From Candidatus Jettenia sp. AMX2 (GTDB taxonomy: Bacteria > Planctomycetota > Brocadiia > Brocadiales > Brocadiaceae), in assembly GCA_030583665.1 (NCBI GenBank), contig CP129469.1, positions 248,001 through 312,000 on the forward strand: a stretch of DNA of 64,000 nucleotides, read 5' to 3'. The notes under the pieces are model-generated. The model had not been told where the DNA came from and did not search any database. It saw only the letters and a program-made list of their open reading frames with translations. The position numbers were made by a program, and so were the translations under genes. This document shows, one piece after another, positions 26,686-35,379 of this stretch. Within the stretch, counting starts at the first letter, position 1, and each line of letters opens with the position of its first letter.

Positions 26686-28098
26686 ATGGAAGAAGGCAAA
26701 ATCCTTGTTGTAGAAGATCAGGATGCCATGAGGGAATCCCTTGCGATTGCATTCAGGGACGAAGGATATCAGGTAGAGGGAGTTTCAAGCGGAGAAGAGG
26801 CGATTCAAAGATTATATGACAACAAAACATATGATCTTGTTATTACCGATTTGAAAATGAAAAAGATCGATGGCCTGGAAGTGCTTAGGGCTGTGAAGGC
26901 TGCCAATCCGTCAACAGAAGTGGTGCTTATTACTGCGTATGGTACTATCAGCACTGCCGTCCAGGCAATAAGGGATGGCGCATACGATTATGTGACAAAA
27001 CCTTTCCGCCATCAGGAAATATTAAGGGTTGTAAAAAAAGCAATCGAGAAGAAAAGCCTGAAAGACAGGGTAAGGTATCTTGAGGGAGAGGTTCGGGAGA
27101 AATATAAATTTGAAGGAATTGTAGGTAATTCAAATGCCATGCTTGAGGTATTAAAAACAACATCTCATGTATGCCGCACGGAAAGTAACGTTCTTATAAC
27201 AGGTGAGAGCGGAACAGGGAAAGAGCTGATTGCAAAGGCAATTCACTATAATAGCCCCCGTAAGGATAGTCAGTTCGTTGTTATTAATTGTGGGGCGTTA
27301 CCAGAGAATTTACAGGAGAGTGAACTATTCGGGCATGTAAAAGGTGCCTTTACCGGAGCTATTCGGGATAAAATTGGATTATTTCAGCAAGCCCAGAGAG
27401 GAACAATCCTGCTTGATGAGATTGGAGAGACCTCGCTTGCCACGCAGGTAAAACTATTGCGGTTTTTGCAAGACGGAGAGATACGCCTTGTTGGTGGAAA
27501 CAAATCAACCCATGTCGATGCACGCATTATCGCGGCTACCAATGAAAATCTGGAAAAAGCTGTTGAATCAGGTAGGTTCAGAAAGGATCTGTTTTACAGA
27601 ATAAATGTAATCCGTATCCATCTTCCTCCTCTCAGGGAACGGAGAGAGGACATCCCGCTTTTGGTAGACTATTTTTTGGAAAAAATCAGGGAGAAACTGA
27701 AAAAAGGGAGAAAGGTGCTATCAAAGGATGCAATGCATGCGCTGACAAATTATGATTGGCCAGGGAATATCAGGGAACTTCAGAATATGCTGGAAAGGGC
27801 TGTTGCTTTATCAAAAAATGAAACGATACAGATGCATGAATTATTACTTCCGGAAGGTGAATTTGGTGCAATTACAAAAAACCCCCTTGAGGATGAAAAA
27901 AGGAAGTCATTTATTGTCACATCGCTTGCAGAACAGGAAAAAAAGGCAATTATTGAAGCTCTGAACAAATATGGTGGTAATCAGACAAAAGTTGCTCAGA
28001 TATTGGGGATATCTACCACGACACTTTGGAGAAAGATAAAAAAATACAGAATTAAATCGCAGCATGAAATATCAGACAATGTCAGCAAACAGGGGTAA
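26686..28098 (+). CDS. sigma-54-dependent NtrC-family response regulator
   Basis: The 470-residue regulator has a receiver domain (about 4-120, phosphorylated D55 in [10 protein letters not shown]106 in VTKPF), a sigma-54 AAA+ domain (Walker A GESGTGKE at 173-180, GAFTGA at 220-225, DEIGE) and a Fis-type DNA-binding helix-turn-helix at the end ([23 protein letters not shown]). It would activate sigma-54 promoters when phosphorylated by the kinase encoded just upstream. Its last 35 bp overlap thiD. Confidence 0.95.
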   Translation: MEEGKILVVEDQDAMRESLAIAFRDEGYQVEGVSSGEEAIQRLYDNKTYDLVITDLKMKKIDGLEVLRAVKAANPSTEVVLITAYGTISTAVQAIRDGAYDYVTKPFRHQEILRVVKKAIEKKSLKDRVRYLEGEVREKYKFEGIVGNSNAMLEVLKTTSHVCRTESNVLITGESGTGKELIAKAIHYNSPRKDSQFVVINCGALPENLQESELFGHVKGAFTGAIRDKIGLFQQAQRGTILLDEIGETSLATQVKLLRFLQDGEIRLVGGNKSTHVDARIIAATNENLEKAVESGRFRKDLFYRINVIRIHLPPLRERREDIPLLVDYFLEKIREKLKKGRKVLSKDAMHALTNYDWPGNIRELQNMLERAVALSKNETIQMHELLLPEGEFGAITKNPLEDEKRKSFIVTSLAEQEKKAIIEALNKYGGNQTKVAQILGISTTTLWRKIKKYRIKSQHEISDNVSKQG

Positions 28099-28894
28099 AG
28101 TCCTTACTATTGCAGGCTCTGATTCAGGGGGTGGTGCAGGGATACAGGCAGATATTAAAACGATTACAGCATTAGGCGGATATGCTACAACTGCCATTAC
28201 CGCTCTTACTGCGCAAAATACCCTTGGAGTTCATTTTGTCTTTGAGGTGCCGGCATCTTTTGTACAGCAGCAAATTGATGTTGTTCTGACGGACATTGGT
28301 ACCCATGCCGTTAAGACAGGAATGCTGATGAACAAAGAAATAGTAGAAGTTGTTACCTTAAAGGTTCAGGAATATGGCATTGCATGTGTTATTGTAGATC
28401 CGGTTATGCTGTCCAAGAACGGGAAAAGATTGCTTTCTCCTGACGCGATGAATGACCTCATCAGGAAATTGTTCCCCTTGTCTTTTCTTGTTACGCCAAA
28501 TATCCCTGAGGCAGAGTATATCGCGAATAAAAAAATAAAAAACCCGCGTGATATGAAAGAGGTTGCAAGGTACATCCATGGGCTGGGCCCTTCGCATGTC
28601 CTTATCAAAGGCGGACATGCGGAGAGATTGCATGGTAGCGATAAAGTGATTGATATATTATATAACGGAAGTCGTTTTCTGGAGATTGAAGGTGAGTATA
28701 TACCAACGGATAATACACATGGCACCGGATGTACTTATGCCTCTGCAATAGCAACATATCTGGCGAAAGGTCAAAAGATTACCGATGCAGTTATGCAGGC
28801 AAAAAAATTTGTTACCCTATCAATAAAACGGTCATTTAATCCTGGCAGGGGTTACGGGACCCTTGACCAGTTTGGAGCAGCACAATTCCCTTGA
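28064..28894 (+). CDS. thiD: hydroxymethylpyrimidine/phosphomethylpyrimidine kinase
   Basis: ThiD phosphorylates HMP and HMP-P for thiamine synthesis. The ribokinase-fold features are present: [19 protein letters not shown] near the start, [24 protein letters not shown] and the catalytic [15 protein letters not shown]. The start is either ATG 28064 (276 residues) or ATG 28079; neither has a good ribosome site, and both overlap the response-regulator gene, suggesting coupling. thiL is also in the window, at 39567. Confidence 0.93.
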   Translation: MKYQTMSANRGKVLTIAGSDSGGGAGIQADIKTITALGGYATTAITALTAQNTLGVHFVFEVPASFVQQQIDVVLTDIGTHAVKTGMLMNKEIVEVVTLKVQEYGIACVIVDPVMLSKNGKRLLSPDAMNDLIRKLFPLSFLVTPNIPEAEYIANKKIKNPRDMKEVARYIHGLGPSHVLIKGGHAERLHGSDKVIDILYNGSRFLEIEGEYIPTDNTHGTGCTYASAIATYLAKGQKITDAVMQAKKFVTLSIKRSFNPGRGYGTLDQFGAAQFP

Positions 28895-29066
28895 ATTGAT
28901 TCTTCTTGGTTGTTATAATTTTTTTCATATACACTTAGTATGTATTTTGTATTTTTACATCATTAACGGGTTATGAGGTGTTTATTTTCAATGCTTCTAC
29001 GGTAAACTTGATGAAAGAGACTTGAAATATATATTTAATTTACCTTGCATTGAGAATGTGCTGATT

Positions 29067-29702
29067 ATGCAAAACGTTTCTGCACTTGAATCCAGCGTAT
29101 TGGTACTTAATAAATTTTTTATTGCTCTCCATGTGATTTCTGCAAAGAGGGCATTCGCTCTCTTGTGCAAAGAAACAGCAGAGGTTATTTCTCTGGATGA
29201 AGGAAGATTCAATTCCTATAATTTTGAAAGCTGGAAAGATGTTTCCCTCTACAAGGTTAAACTGGCTTTGCCTGATGAGGAACATACCAGCTGGGTTAAA
29301 ACTATTTCCTATGAGATTGAGGTACCCAAGATTATTCGTCTTTTATTTTATGATAAGCTTCCACAATCAAATGTGAAATTCAACAGACGGAATATATTTG
29401 CCCGGGATGAAAACAAATGTCAATATTGCGGTCAACGGTTTCCAACATCAGAACTGAGTTTGGACCACATTGTACCAAAAGCGTATCATGGAAAAACCAA
29501 CTGGACAAATATTGTGTGTGCTTGTACGGAATGTAATAAAAAGAAGGGAGGAAGGACTCCCGAACAGGCTGGAATGAAGCTGATTCGCAAGCCCGTTAAG
29601 CCTAAGCATAGCCCGATATTAAGTCTTAAGTTACGTTCTGATAAATATCGCTCCTGGAAACAATTTTTAGATGAGGCGTATTGGTCTGTCCCACTGGAAT
29701 AA
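29067..29702 (+). CDS. HNH endonuclease family protein
   Basis: The protein (211 residues from ATG 29067; in-frame TTG 29022 is an alternative) has an N-terminal region with VLNKFFIALHVISAKRAFALLCKE, typical of the widespread chromosomal HNH group. The nuclease domain has zinc cysteines CQYCG and CACTEC around the catalytic LDHIVPKAYHGKTNWTNIV. It is not linked to phage or restriction genes. Such proteins are common in many phyla and their function is unsettled. Confidence 0.85.
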   Translation: MQNVSALESSVLVLNKFFIALHVISAKRAFALLCKETAEVISLDEGRFNSYNFESWKDVSLYKVKLALPDEEHTSWVKTISYEIEVPKIIRLLFYDKLPQSNVKFNRRNIFARDENKCQYCGQRFPTSELSLDHIVPKAYHGKTNWTNIVCACTECNKKKGGRTPEQAGMKLIRKPVKPKHSPILSLKLRSDKYRSWKQFLDEAYWSVPLE

Positions 29703-29754
29703 GACTTTTTTATTGTGAGAAAAACCTAAAAAACGGAATTGTTACCATTTATCT

Positions 29755-30852
29755 TTGCGGGAATTGTCTATCTTTACTTTTAGAGAATATTATATAAAAG
29801 TTATTGCAGGGGAGCGTTCTGGCAGTTTTTCGGGAGCAATCAGGAAGGCGCTTTACCTTATTTCAAAACTGTACGAGTTTGTAGTTAAAACTCGTATTTT
29901 TTTTTATAAGAAAGGTATTTTCAAGCGCGTACGTCTCCCTGTACCGGTAATTAGTGTAGGCAATATTACTATTGGAGGAACCGGTAAGACTCCAGTTGTT
30001 GAATATGTCTCGAAGTATTTACGGGGTAAGGGGAAAAGGGTTGCTATCCTAAGCAGGGGTTATGCGTCCCGTATAAAACAAAATAATTCTTCATTCGAAG
30101 ATGCATGCAATGATGAGTATCTCTTATTGAGAGAAAATATTCCTGATGTTCCCAATCTGTTACATAAAGACAGGGTTAAAACAGGATTAAAGGCCATTCA
30201 GTATTTTAACGCTGAATATTTAGTGCTTGATGACGGTTTTCAGCATCTTCGTCTTATACGGGATATTGATATGGTAGTTATTGATGCATTGAACCCATTT
30301 GGATATGAAGAAATAATTCCATGCGGGATGCTGCGGGAACCCTTAAGAGATCTCGGAAGGGCCGGTATGATCATCCTTACCCATGTGGACCAGTGCGGTC
30401 ATGATAAAGTCAGGTTCATCATCGGCCGTTTGAATAAATTAGCAGAAGATGTTCCAGTAATACAAACAGTTCATAAACCTGTTTGTTTGGAATTAGTAGA
30501 TAATGCTTCGTCTCTGGATGTTTGTTATTTATATGGTAAAAGGGTCTTTGCATTCTGTGCTATTGGCAATCCTGTATCGTTTCGGAAAAGTATTGAGGGT
30601 TTGGGATGCGTGTTGCTTGGTTTCCGTATATTCCCTGACCACCATATCTATACTGTTTCTGAATTGAAAGAATTGAACAGTGAGGCTCAACGAAATAAAC
30701 CCGATGCAATTATTATTACCCAAAAGGATAAAGTAAAGATTAAAAATGTTCAAGGTATATGGGATTTCCCGGTATGGGTATTAAAGATGGAGATAGGTAT
30801 CATTAAGGGTAATGAGATTTTTGAAAATAAGCTCAATACCCTGTTAAATTAA
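29755..30852 (+). CDS. lpxK: tetraacyldisaccharide 4'-kinase
   Basis: LpxK phosphorylates the lipid A disaccharide at the inner membrane. The 365-residue protein has an N-terminal amphipathic/membrane region, VPVISVGNITIGGTGKTP (Walker A), ILSRGYASR, the catalytic DDGFQHLRL and DALNPFGYEEIIPCGMLREP. The start is uncertain: TTG 29755 gives the expected N-terminus but has no visible ribosome site. Its presence supports a lipid A-bearing outer membrane. Confidence 0.92.
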   Translation: MRELSIFTFREYYIKVIAGERSGSFSGAIRKALYLISKLYEFVVKTRIFFYKKGIFKRVRLPVPVISVGNITIGGTGKTPVVEYVSKYLRGKGKRVAILSRGYASRIKQNNSSFEDACNDEYLLLRENIPDVPNLLHKDRVKTGLKAIQYFNAEYLVLDDGFQHLRLIRDIDMVVIDALNPFGYEEIIPCGMLREPLRDLGRAGMIILTHVDQCGHDKVRFIIGRLNKLAEDVPVIQTVHKPVCLELVDNASSLDVCYLYGKRVFAFCAIGNPVSFRKSIEGLGCVLLGFRIFPDHHIYTVSELKELNSEAQRNKPDAIIITQKDKVKIKNVQGIWDFPVWVLKMEIGIIKGNEIFENKLNTLLN

Positions 30853-30976
30853 TTGTATAGAGTTTTGAATCGAAGAGAATAGGTCAACTTATTCAAGCAG
30901 TTTTGTAAACGTTGGCAGGCATAAAATGCCTTTTCCCCAGGGAGGACTTCATACAACTAACTTTAAAGGAGAGAAA

Positions 30977-31147
30977 ATGGCTCATAAGATTACTAATGAT
31001 TGTATAAATTGTGGTGTATGTGAAAGTGAATGTTCTGTAAGTGCTATAACGGAATCAGGAGACAGAAGGATTATTAATGCAGGTCTTTGTACCGATTGTG
31101 GCAATTGTATTTCTGTTTGTCCCGTTGAAGCAATCCTTGCCCCCTGA
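30977..31147 (+). CDS. 2[4Fe-4S] ferredoxin, clostridial type
   Basis: The 56-residue protein carries two complete cluster motifs, CINCGVCESEC and CTDCGNCISVCP, each C-x2-C-x2-C-x3-C. AAAGGAGAG precedes ATG 30977; a longer in-frame start at 30926 has no ribosome site. It would act as a low-potential electron carrier. Gap to lpxK is 124 bp. Confidence 0.93.
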   Translation: MAHKITNDCINCGVCESECSVSAITESGDRRIINAGLCTDCGNCISVCPVEAILAP

Positions 31148-31256
31148 TCTTTCGGAGGAGAGGTATATTTACCTTAAAATCTATGACGCAAAGAGCACCG
31201 TTTCCCTTACATGTGTTAAGATAGGCGTCTGTTAACTTTATGGAAGGAACTGGCTG

Positions 31257-32225
31257 GTGGAACAGCATGAACGAAAGAGTGGTTCCGTTAAACCTTTAGA
31301 TCTGAATAACATTAGAACATATTCGATAAAGGAGCGAAAGAACCTCTCAAGTATCAACCTGTTTGCCAGACCTGTCTTACCATCGGATGGAGTGCATGCC
31401 TTTTTTGAATCCCTGCCAGAAATTTTAGCTTCAGCAAATTTACGGAAAGTTATAGATGCAATAGTTCAGGCATACCAAAATAAACGTCCTGTGGTGATGG
31501 CACTGGGAGCGCACGTGATAAAGTGCGGCCTCTCACCGTTGATTATAGACCTTATGAAGCGGAATATCATAACTGCCCTCGCCATGAACGGTGCATCGGC
31601 AATCCATGATTATGAAGTCTCACTTATCGGAGCAACCTCTGAGGATGTAGCGGAAAGTCTTAAGGACGGTAGTTTTGGTATGGCAAAAGAGACGGCCTGT
31701 GCATTTCAGGTTGCTTCAGTCAACGGAACAAAGGGGGATATGGGTCTCGGACGGGCATTAGGGAACAGGATACGGGAAGAAAATAACAGATATAGTGATG
31801 TAAGCCTGCTGTCATGGGGTGCTGTATTGGATATACCAGCCACGGTTCATGTTGCATTAGGAACTGATACAATACACATGCATCCGTCTGTTTCCGGGAG
31901 AGAATTGGGAGAGTCGAGTCATATCGATTTTAAAATCCTTGCCTCTGTCGTTTCAGGGCTGGAAGGGGGTGTTTGGCTAAACGTGGGTTCCGCTGTAATT
32001 ATGCCTGAGGTTTTTCTGAAAGCAATATGCGTGGCGAGAAATCTTGGCTATAGGGTCGAAAATTTTGTAACGGTAAATATGGATATGATCCAGCATTACA
32101 GACCCAGGACAAATGTGCTGAAAAGGCCTACACTACATGGATATGAGCTAACAGGACACCACGAGATTATGTTGCCGTTACTGCGGATGGGTATCCTTGC
32201 GAAACTTGGTGCAGGGGATGGGTAA
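31257..32225 (+). CDS. deoxyhypusine-synthase-like protein of unknown function
   Basis: The 322-residue protein shows a Rossmann-like fold reminiscent of the deoxyhypusine synthase/NAD-binding superfamily: VVMALGAHVIKCGLSPLIIDLMK, ALAMNGASAIHDYEVSLIGATSEDV, ALGTDTIHMHP and GSAVIMPEVFLKA. Bacteria have no canonical eIF5A, so another reaction is likely. The start is GTG 31257 with AAGGAA upstream; no in-frame ATG lies near. It overlaps the next gene by 8 bp and follows the ferredoxin by 109 bp. Family resemblance is from memory of motifs only. Confidence 0.6.
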   Translation: MEQHERKSGSVKPLDLNNIRTYSIKERKNLSSINLFARPVLPSDGVHAFFESLPEILASANLRKVIDAIVQAYQNKRPVVMALGAHVIKCGLSPLIIDLMKRNIITALAMNGASAIHDYEVSLIGATSEDVAESLKDGSFGMAKETACAFQVASVNGTKGDMGLGRALGNRIREENNRYSDVSLLSWGAVLDIPATVHVALGTDTIHMHPSVSGRELGESSHIDFKILASVVSGLEGGVWLNVGSAVIMPEVFLKAICVARNLGYRVENFVTVNMDMIQHYRPRTNVLKRPTLHGYELTGHHEIMLPLLRMGILAKLGAGDG

Positions 32226-32862
32226 GGCCAAAATACTTTTACATATATATGAAAAGATGCTCAATGCGTTAGGGCCTCAAAATTGGTGGCCCGGGGAAAC
32301 CCCTTTTGAGGTTATTATTGGTGCCATACTGACACAAAATACCAATTGGTCTAACGTGGAAAAGGCTATCGGGAACCTTAAGGCAGCGGGAAAGCTTTCT
32401 CCGGGAGCACTATATGAGTCGGATATAATAGAATTATCGCACCTTATCCGTCCATCGGGCTTTTTTAATATTAAGGCCGGGAGGCTTAAAACGTTTATAA
32501 ACTGGTTATTCCTGGAATATGAGGGAGACCTTGCAAGATTGTTTGCACAGGATTTGCAATCTCTTAGGGGTAAACTGCTTTCCGTAAAAGGTATCGGGCC
32601 GGAAACGGCGGATTCTATTTTGCTCTATGCAGGACATCTGCCCACCTTTGTTGTTGATGCGTATACGCACAGGATTTTTTCACGGCACGGACTTATACCC
32701 GATGAGAGTACCTATGGTGAAATTAAATCTTTCTTTGAGGATAATCTTCCGAAGGATGTAAAATTATTTAACGAATATCACGCACTACTGGTAAACATAG
32801 GAAAAACGTTTTGCAAGCCAAAAAAATTTTGTGAACAGTGCCCTTTAAAGGAATTCTTGTAA
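32218..32862 (+). CDS. HhH-GPD DNA glycosylase, endonuclease III/MagIII-like
   Basis: The 214-residue base-excision enzyme has the helix-hairpin-helix LLSVKGIGPETADSILLYAG and the catalytic aspartate in FVVDAYTHR. The position that holds the lyase lysine in endonuclease III (GRKTA) is E here (GPETA), as in the alkylbase glycosylase MagIII, so a monofunctional glycosylase is likely. The C-terminal cluster loop has only three cysteines (C-x5-C-x2-C) and ends in LKEFL, with Leu where the fourth Cys is expected. Start ATG 32218 overlaps the preceding gene. Confidence 0.85.
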   Translation: MGKAKILLHIYEKMLNALGPQNWWPGETPFEVIIGAILTQNTNWSNVEKAIGNLKAAGKLSPGALYESDIIELSHLIRPSGFFNIKAGRLKTFINWLFLEYEGDLARLFAQDLQSLRGKLLSVKGIGPETADSILLYAGHLPTFVVDAYTHRIFSRHGLIPDESTYGEIKSFFEDNLPKDVKLFNEYHALLVNIGKTFCKPKKFCEQCPLKEFL

Positions 32863-32931
32863 AAAGAAACAGGGTTTATTGTGTTTGTTGCGAAAAACGT
32901 AAAAACTATTTTAACCTTTCTGGAGTTAAAA

Positions 32932-34236
32932 ATGATCGGTAACGAGGTGTTGATAAAAGGCGGCCATGTTGTAGATCCTGTAACGGGGATTGACGGTTGT
33001 GCAGATATTCTGATCGAGAATGGCAAGATCAAGGCGGTCTCGTTAAAAGAAGCAAAGTTAAATGATATTGTAGTAAACAGCCATACAAAGGTAATCAATG
33101 CAACCAGTAAACATATTATTCCTGGTCTGATAGACTGTCATACTCACATACGGGAACCTGGCCTGGAGTATAAAGAGGATATTGAGACAGGTTCCCGTGC
33201 CGCTGCAAAGGGTGGGTATACAACATTGATATGTGAACCCAATACCATGCCTCCTATTGATTCGCTGGAAATGGTGGAATTCCTTATGGAGAGGGTTTGC
33301 AAAAAAAGTGTAGTAAATATCTATACAAAGGCATGCATCACCAAAGGGCTGTTGGGAGAAGAATTAACGGACATTCGTTCCTTGGCTACAGATAAACGGG
33401 TACTGGCTTTGTCAGACGACGGTAATCCGGTATTTTATGAGACGTTAATGAAAAAGGCGTGCGAACTTGCTGCTGAGAATAATATGATTATTAGTCCCCA
33501 TTGCGAAGATTCTCAAACCTATTTGGATAAAGCAAGGGAGAATAGCAATATCCCAAACTTTCCGGGCAAGCCGTTTTGTCATGAAACTGATTTTATTTTG
33601 CGTGAAATTGCCTGTACGGAGCAGGCAAAAGGACAACTACACATATCGCACGTCAGCATGCGGAATTCCCTGGATGTTATTCAGCGTGCAAAAGAAAGAG
33701 GGGTTGCAAGAATAACCTGCGAGGTTACACCGCATCATCTGGTATTGGATGAAAATTACAGAAATACAGAAGGGATCATTCCAAAAACGAATCCGCCTTT
33801 GCGTTCTCATGAAGATAGGGAATCAATGCAAAGAGGATTACTGAATGGTATCATTGATGTTATTGCCACAGATCATGCCCCTCACACTTATAAGGACATA
33901 AAAAATGGGGCGTCGGGTTTAATAGGACTTGAAACTGCACTGGCTGTTATTCTTACAAAACTGGTTCATCCCGGCATTCTCTCACTGAAAGATGTTGTCC
34001 GTAAAATGTCTGTTAACCCCGCCCAAATATTTAAAATCAACGGAGGCAGTCTGGCAGTTGGCATGCCCGCGGATGTTACTATTATTGATATGGATAAAGA
34101 ATGGATTGTGGATGTTGAAAAATTTGAGTCCAAAGCCAGAAATTGCCCTTTTCAGGGTTGGAGATTAGTTGGGAAGGTAATAATGACCATTGTGAACGGG
34201 GAAACAGTTTTTGATGATTGTAAAATGCTATGCTAA
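32932..34236 (+). CDS. pyrC: dihydroorotase (class I)
   Basis: PyrC cyclises carbamoyl-aspartate to dihydroorotate in pyrimidine synthesis. The 434-residue amidohydrolase has metal motif DCHTHIREPG, EDIETGSRAAAKGGYT, the histidines in ISPHCEDS and LHISHVSM, TCEVTPHHL and the final metal aspartate in IATDHAPH. Start ATG 32932 follows CTGGAG; an in-frame GTG at 32881 is less likely. Overlaps the next gene by 7 bp. Confidence 0.95.
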   Translation: MIGNEVLIKGGHVVDPVTGIDGCADILIENGKIKAVSLKEAKLNDIVVNSHTKVINATSKHIIPGLIDCHTHIREPGLEYKEDIETGSRAAAKGGYTTLICEPNTMPPIDSLEMVEFLMERVCKKSVVNIYTKACITKGLLGEELTDIRSLATDKRVLALSDDGNPVFYETLMKKACELAAENNMIISPHCEDSQTYLDKARENSNIPNFPGKPFCHETDFILREIACTEQAKGQLHISHVSMRNSLDVIQRAKERGVARITCEVTPHHLVLDENYRNTEGIIPKTNPPLRSHEDRESMQRGLLNGIIDVIATDHAPHTYKDIKNGASGLIGLETALAVILTKLVHPGILSLKDVVRKMSVNPAQIFKINGGSLAVGMPADVTIIDMDKEWIVDVEKFESKARNCPFQGWRLVGKVIMTIVNGETVFDDCKMLC

Positions 34237-34913
34237 TTGTTGTTGATGGTTATAATTTTATGTTTACCGTACCGGAACTGGAAAGGTACGTAGGGGAAAA
34301 CCGGATCGAATCGGTTCGGAGTTATATCATTTCGCTGTTTTCAAAATACAGAGAAAAAAAACATTATGATATAACTGTTGTATTTGATGGGTGTACTGAA
34401 ACTGTTTTGCCCAAAAAGCAAATATATGCCGGCATCTCTATAATTTATTCAAAATCAGGTATTAATGCTGATACTGAAATAAAAATCATAACCGACCAGT
34501 GCCAGAATCCAGGGGATGTTTGTGTTGTAACATATGATAAAGATATCAGGAGGCATGTTAAAAAATGCGGCTGTCAGATTATTGAGCCAAAGGCAATGTA
34601 TAAAGAGATTTCCGGGGTTTTAAATAAGGATAAAAAAAAGAAATCCGATGAGCCTGAATATAAGCAAAAAGGCCCTTCTGAAAATGATGCAAGATATTGG
34701 AAGGACATTTTTAAAGATATCCCTGACGAAGAAATAAAACCAGCCAAATACAATATAAAAAAAACAGATACAGCAAAGGAGAAGAAAAAAACAAGAAAGT
34801 TGCCCCATAACTCCGGAGAACCATTTTGCAAGTATCAGGGAACGTCTTCCGATGAGATACAATACTGGCTTGGCATTTTCAGAGGAGTTGAAAATAATGA
34901 TCGGCAGGATTAG
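34230..34913 (+). CDS. YacP/Rae1-like NYN-domain RNA-binding or nuclease protein
   Basis: The first 130 of 227 residues form an NYN (PIN-like) nuclease domain: VVDGYNFM, ITVVFDG, YSKSGINADTEIK and VVTYDKDIRRHVKKCG, with the acidic residues expected for catalysis. B. subtilis Rae1 of this family cleaves mRNA on ribosomes. The rest is a Lys-rich linker with two copies of a motif of the form ARYWKDIFKDI / IQYWLGIFRGV, perhaps binding segments. Coupled to pyrC by a 7-bp overlap. Confidence 0.85.
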   Translation: MLIVVDGYNFMFTVPELERYVGENRIESVRSYIISLFSKYREKKHYDITVVFDGCTETVLPKKQIYAGISIIYSKSGINADTEIKIITDQCQNPGDVCVVTYDKDIRRHVKKCGCQIIEPKAMYKEISGVLNKDKKKKSDEPEYKQKGPSENDARYWKDIFKDIPDEEIKPAKYNIKKTDTAKEKKKTRKLPHNSGEPFCKYQGTSSDEIQYWLGIFRGVENNDRQD

Positions 34914-35343
34914 AATCCCATTGGTTTTTCGATGCATCGTGACGATAAGCTATGTATTCCTTATCTTTCTTATGTCTTCACTGGACACTTCTTCCTCTTC
35001 TGTTCCTTTGCCAGTACATATGGATAAACTCATTCATTTCTTTATATTTGGAATCCTGTGCCTTCTCATATGCTGGTCTCTTTCTTATATTAAGATTGGA
35101 AAAATGGGAAGCTATAATATCATAATAGCGATCAGCATCACTTCTTTTTATGGTATGGTTGATGAATTTCATCAATATTTCACCCCAAACCGTTCAGTAG
35201 AGGTCTTTGACTGGCTGGCAGATACAGCTGGTGCCGTAGTTGCTGGTTTTCTATGGAAAATATTTACCGATAGAAAGAGCCAAAAACCGCTCCGGTTAGA
35301 GAGAAAGATTAAAAAACCCGCGGAGTTATTAAGACTGGAATAG
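34897..35343 (+). CDS. VanZ-like membrane protein
   Basis: The 148-residue protein has about four membrane helices and the VanZ-family motifs MDKLIHFFIFGILCLLI and YGMVDEFHQYFTPNRSVEVFDWLADTAGA (split over residues 78-116). VanZ itself gives low-level teicoplanin resistance; most homologues are uncharacterised. Starts at ATG 34897 within the end of the NYN gene (17-bp overlap). Confidence 0.85.
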   Translation: MIGRIRIPLVFRCIVTISYVFLIFLMSSLDTSSSSVPLPVHMDKLIHFFIFGILCLLICWSLSYIKIGKMGSYNIIIAISITSFYGMVDEFHQYFTPNRSVEVFDWLADTAGAVVAGFLWKIFTDRKSQKPLRLERKIKKPAELLRLE

Positions 35344-35379
35344 ATGGCTACTGTAATATTATGTGCATAACCTTTGAAT

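Noticed and set aside
28895-29066. Riboswitch or small RNA between thiD and the HNH gene
   Set aside because: A/T-rich stretch with no TPP-type motif or stable hairpin that I can see.
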